A DNA stretch of 64,000 bases from NCBI GenBank assembly GCA_046582185.1, contig JAYGEX010000038.1, forward strand, positions 33,654 through 97,653, in the 5' to 3' direction. A program made the translations under genes and the position numbers. Below are positions 63,322 to 64,000 of the stretch, in pieces. This DNA comes from GCA-002726655 sp046582185. Lineage in GTDB: Bacteria > Pseudomonadota > Gammaproteobacteria > Pseudomonadales > Azotimanducaceae. Within the stretch, counting starts at the first letter, position 1. Every line of letters starts with the position of its first letter. The notes beneath the pieces are model-generated. The model ran no database searches. It was not told the DNA's origin and was given only the letters and a program-made list of their open reading frames with translations.

Positions 63322-63346
63322 TGTATATAATGTATACACATATAAT
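63322..63346 (+). promoter_or_regulatory. Palindrome and -10 box upstream of the WYL regulator
   Basis: The inverted repeat TGTATA-TAATG-TATACA (63322-63338) includes one TATAAT and is followed at once by a second TATAAT (63341-63346). TTGACG at 63314-63319 lies nearby but is poorly spaced to either box. WYL regulators of the BrxR/CapW group bind inverted repeats overlapping their own promoter, so this is the natural autoregulatory site. Predicted, not proven. Confidence 0.5.
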
Positions 63347-63398
63347 GCGATCAATTATTGTGACGATACCAATGGGAATCGTCATGAGGGACGTCTCC

Positions 63399-64000
63399 AT
63401 GAAATCACGAAACAAGAGATGGCAGATCCGCTCGGACCTGCTGCTGCGATATAGACTCATCGAAATTATCTCCATGTGGGAAGGTAGGTTAACCACCAAT
63501 CACCTCTGCGATACATTTGGTATCGGCCGGCAGCAGGCATCAAAAGATATCAATACCTACCTGCAGGAGATCGGGCCGGGCAATCTCATTTACGACAAAC
63601 ACCTCAAAGGTTACAAACCAACAGAGAACTTCGCGCCTTGTGTCACCTCCGGACTCTGCGACGAATATCTAAACCTGATGCATCGCAACAACGAACTCAG
63701 CCATACCTTTGAATTCCTGTCACTGCAGATTGCAAACACCGAAGTTGTCTCGGTACCTGCCCGACATATTCGCCCTTTGGTGTTACGCCCGATAGTCACG
63801 GCCGCCAGACAGAATCGCCGCCTCGAAGTCGACTATGTGTCCATTCACAACCCGGACAGAGAAGGAAGAGTCATCGTTCCTCATACGCTGGTTTACACGG
63901 GTCTAAGATGGCATGTGAGAGCCTGGTGTGAGAAGAATAAAGATTACAGGGATTTTGTTCTTAGCAGGTTTAGAGGCGAAGCGGAGATCATGGATGTATC
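63399..64000 (+). CDS. WYL-domain transcriptional regulator, BrxR/CapW-like (cut by the right edge)
   Basis: At least 200 residues visible; the protein continues beyond the window. N-terminal winged helix: RWQIRSDLLLRYRLIEIISMWEGRLTT, then FGIGRQQASKDINTYL. The middle is a WYL domain: NRRLEVDYVSIHNPDREGRVIVPHTLVYTGLRWHVRAWCE, and DYRDFVLSRFRG. This layout and the phrase LRWHVRAWCE are typical of BrxR and CapW, which repress phage-defence operons (BREX, CBASS) until triggered. ATG at 63399 has GAGGG eight bases upstream; an in-frame ATG at 63384 is less likely. What it controls lies outside. Confidence 0.88.
   Translation, partial: MKSRNKRWQIRSDLLLRYRLIEIISMWEGRLTTNHLCDTFGIGRQQASKDINTYLQEIGPGNLIYDKHLKGYKPTENFAPCVTSGLCDEYLNLMHRNNELSHTFEFLSLQIANTEVVSVPARHIRPLVLRPIVTAARQNRRLEVDYVSIHNPDREGRVIVPHTLVYTGLRWHVRAWCEKNKDYRDFVLSRFRGEAEIMDV

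Noticed and set aside
1..64000. tRNA, rRNA, CRISPR arrays, prophage or IS transposase genes
   Set aside because: None seen on either strand; T-loop-like strings found lie inside protein genes.

Overview
The window looks like a chromosomal segment of a free-living, probably marine, gammaproteobacterium. The support is the gene set: RdgC, HrpB, Uup, YbiT, YaiL/DUF2058, DUF4389, a DksA-type zinc-finger protein, a complete System I cytochrome c maturation operon and a CYP153-type P450. Base composition is moderate, many starts are TTG or GTG with a good Shine-Dalgarno, and most genes are chromosomal housekeeping or lipid and aldehyde metabolism genes. No rRNA, tRNA, CRISPR array, transposase or integrase was seen. 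The genus assignment is inference only.

Layout. 1-2.9 kb: an RND efflux pump (permease cut by the left edge, plus its adaptor) with a candidate promoter and operator. 3.3-6.1 kb: gamma-glutamyltransferase convergent with a serine hydrolase. 6.2-13.3 kb: the operon ccmABCDEFGHI on the minus strand, most genes overlapping by 4 bases. 13.5-18.1 kb: a family VIII esterase, a decayed outer-membrane protein gene, a GST, an orphan receiver-domain protein and a MAPEG protein. 18.4-22.0 kb (minus): a phosphomannomutase gene with one in-frame amber codon, a stand-alone LanC-like protein and an alpha/beta hydrolase. 22.2-26.5 kb: rdgC, then an MFS/FAH/GST/SYLF cluster. 26.7-30.4 kb: two half-ABC transporters whose nucleotide-binding domains have the asymmetry of an ABCC (MRP-type) exporter. 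30.5-30.8 kb: a short transcription unit with a strong terminator and a possible 48-residue protein. 30.9-33.6 kb: a zinc-ribbon/Smr-like protein, an SDR and a GPH-type transporter. 33.9-41.2 kb: two ABC-F ATPases (YbiT, Uup), hpt, an SDR, an NTF2-like secreted protein and a YdcF-like protein. 41.2-49.5 kb: a thioredoxin lipoprotein, aldehyde dehydrogenase, an acetolactate-synthase-type ThDP enzyme, a VOC protein lacking a normal start codon, CYP153 and an SDR. 49.6-55.6 kb: quinone oxidoreductase, a peptidase/transporter/peptidase cluster, and a DksA-like/FKBP pair. 55.7-64 kb: HrpB, a membrane-anchored hydrolase, DUF2058, a class III CoA-transferase, a LOG protein, DUF4389, and a WYL-domain regulator of BrxR/CapW type running off the right edge.

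The least ordinary material is non-coding. The ~600-base gap at 35.56-36.16 kb holds (i) a 101-base repeat whose second copy lies between the two RND genes, both copies starting about 26-30 bases after a stop codon in the sense direction; (ii) a 138-base element closed by a perfect 20-bp inverted repeat and containing several small hairpins; and (iii) two members of a smaller repeat family that recurs at 26.67 kb. Other points of interest are the LanC-like protein with a CCG zinc motif, the split ABCC-like exporter, and the WYL regulator with its palindrome at the right boundary, which in known cases controls a phage-defence locus. Whether such a locus follows cannot be seen here.
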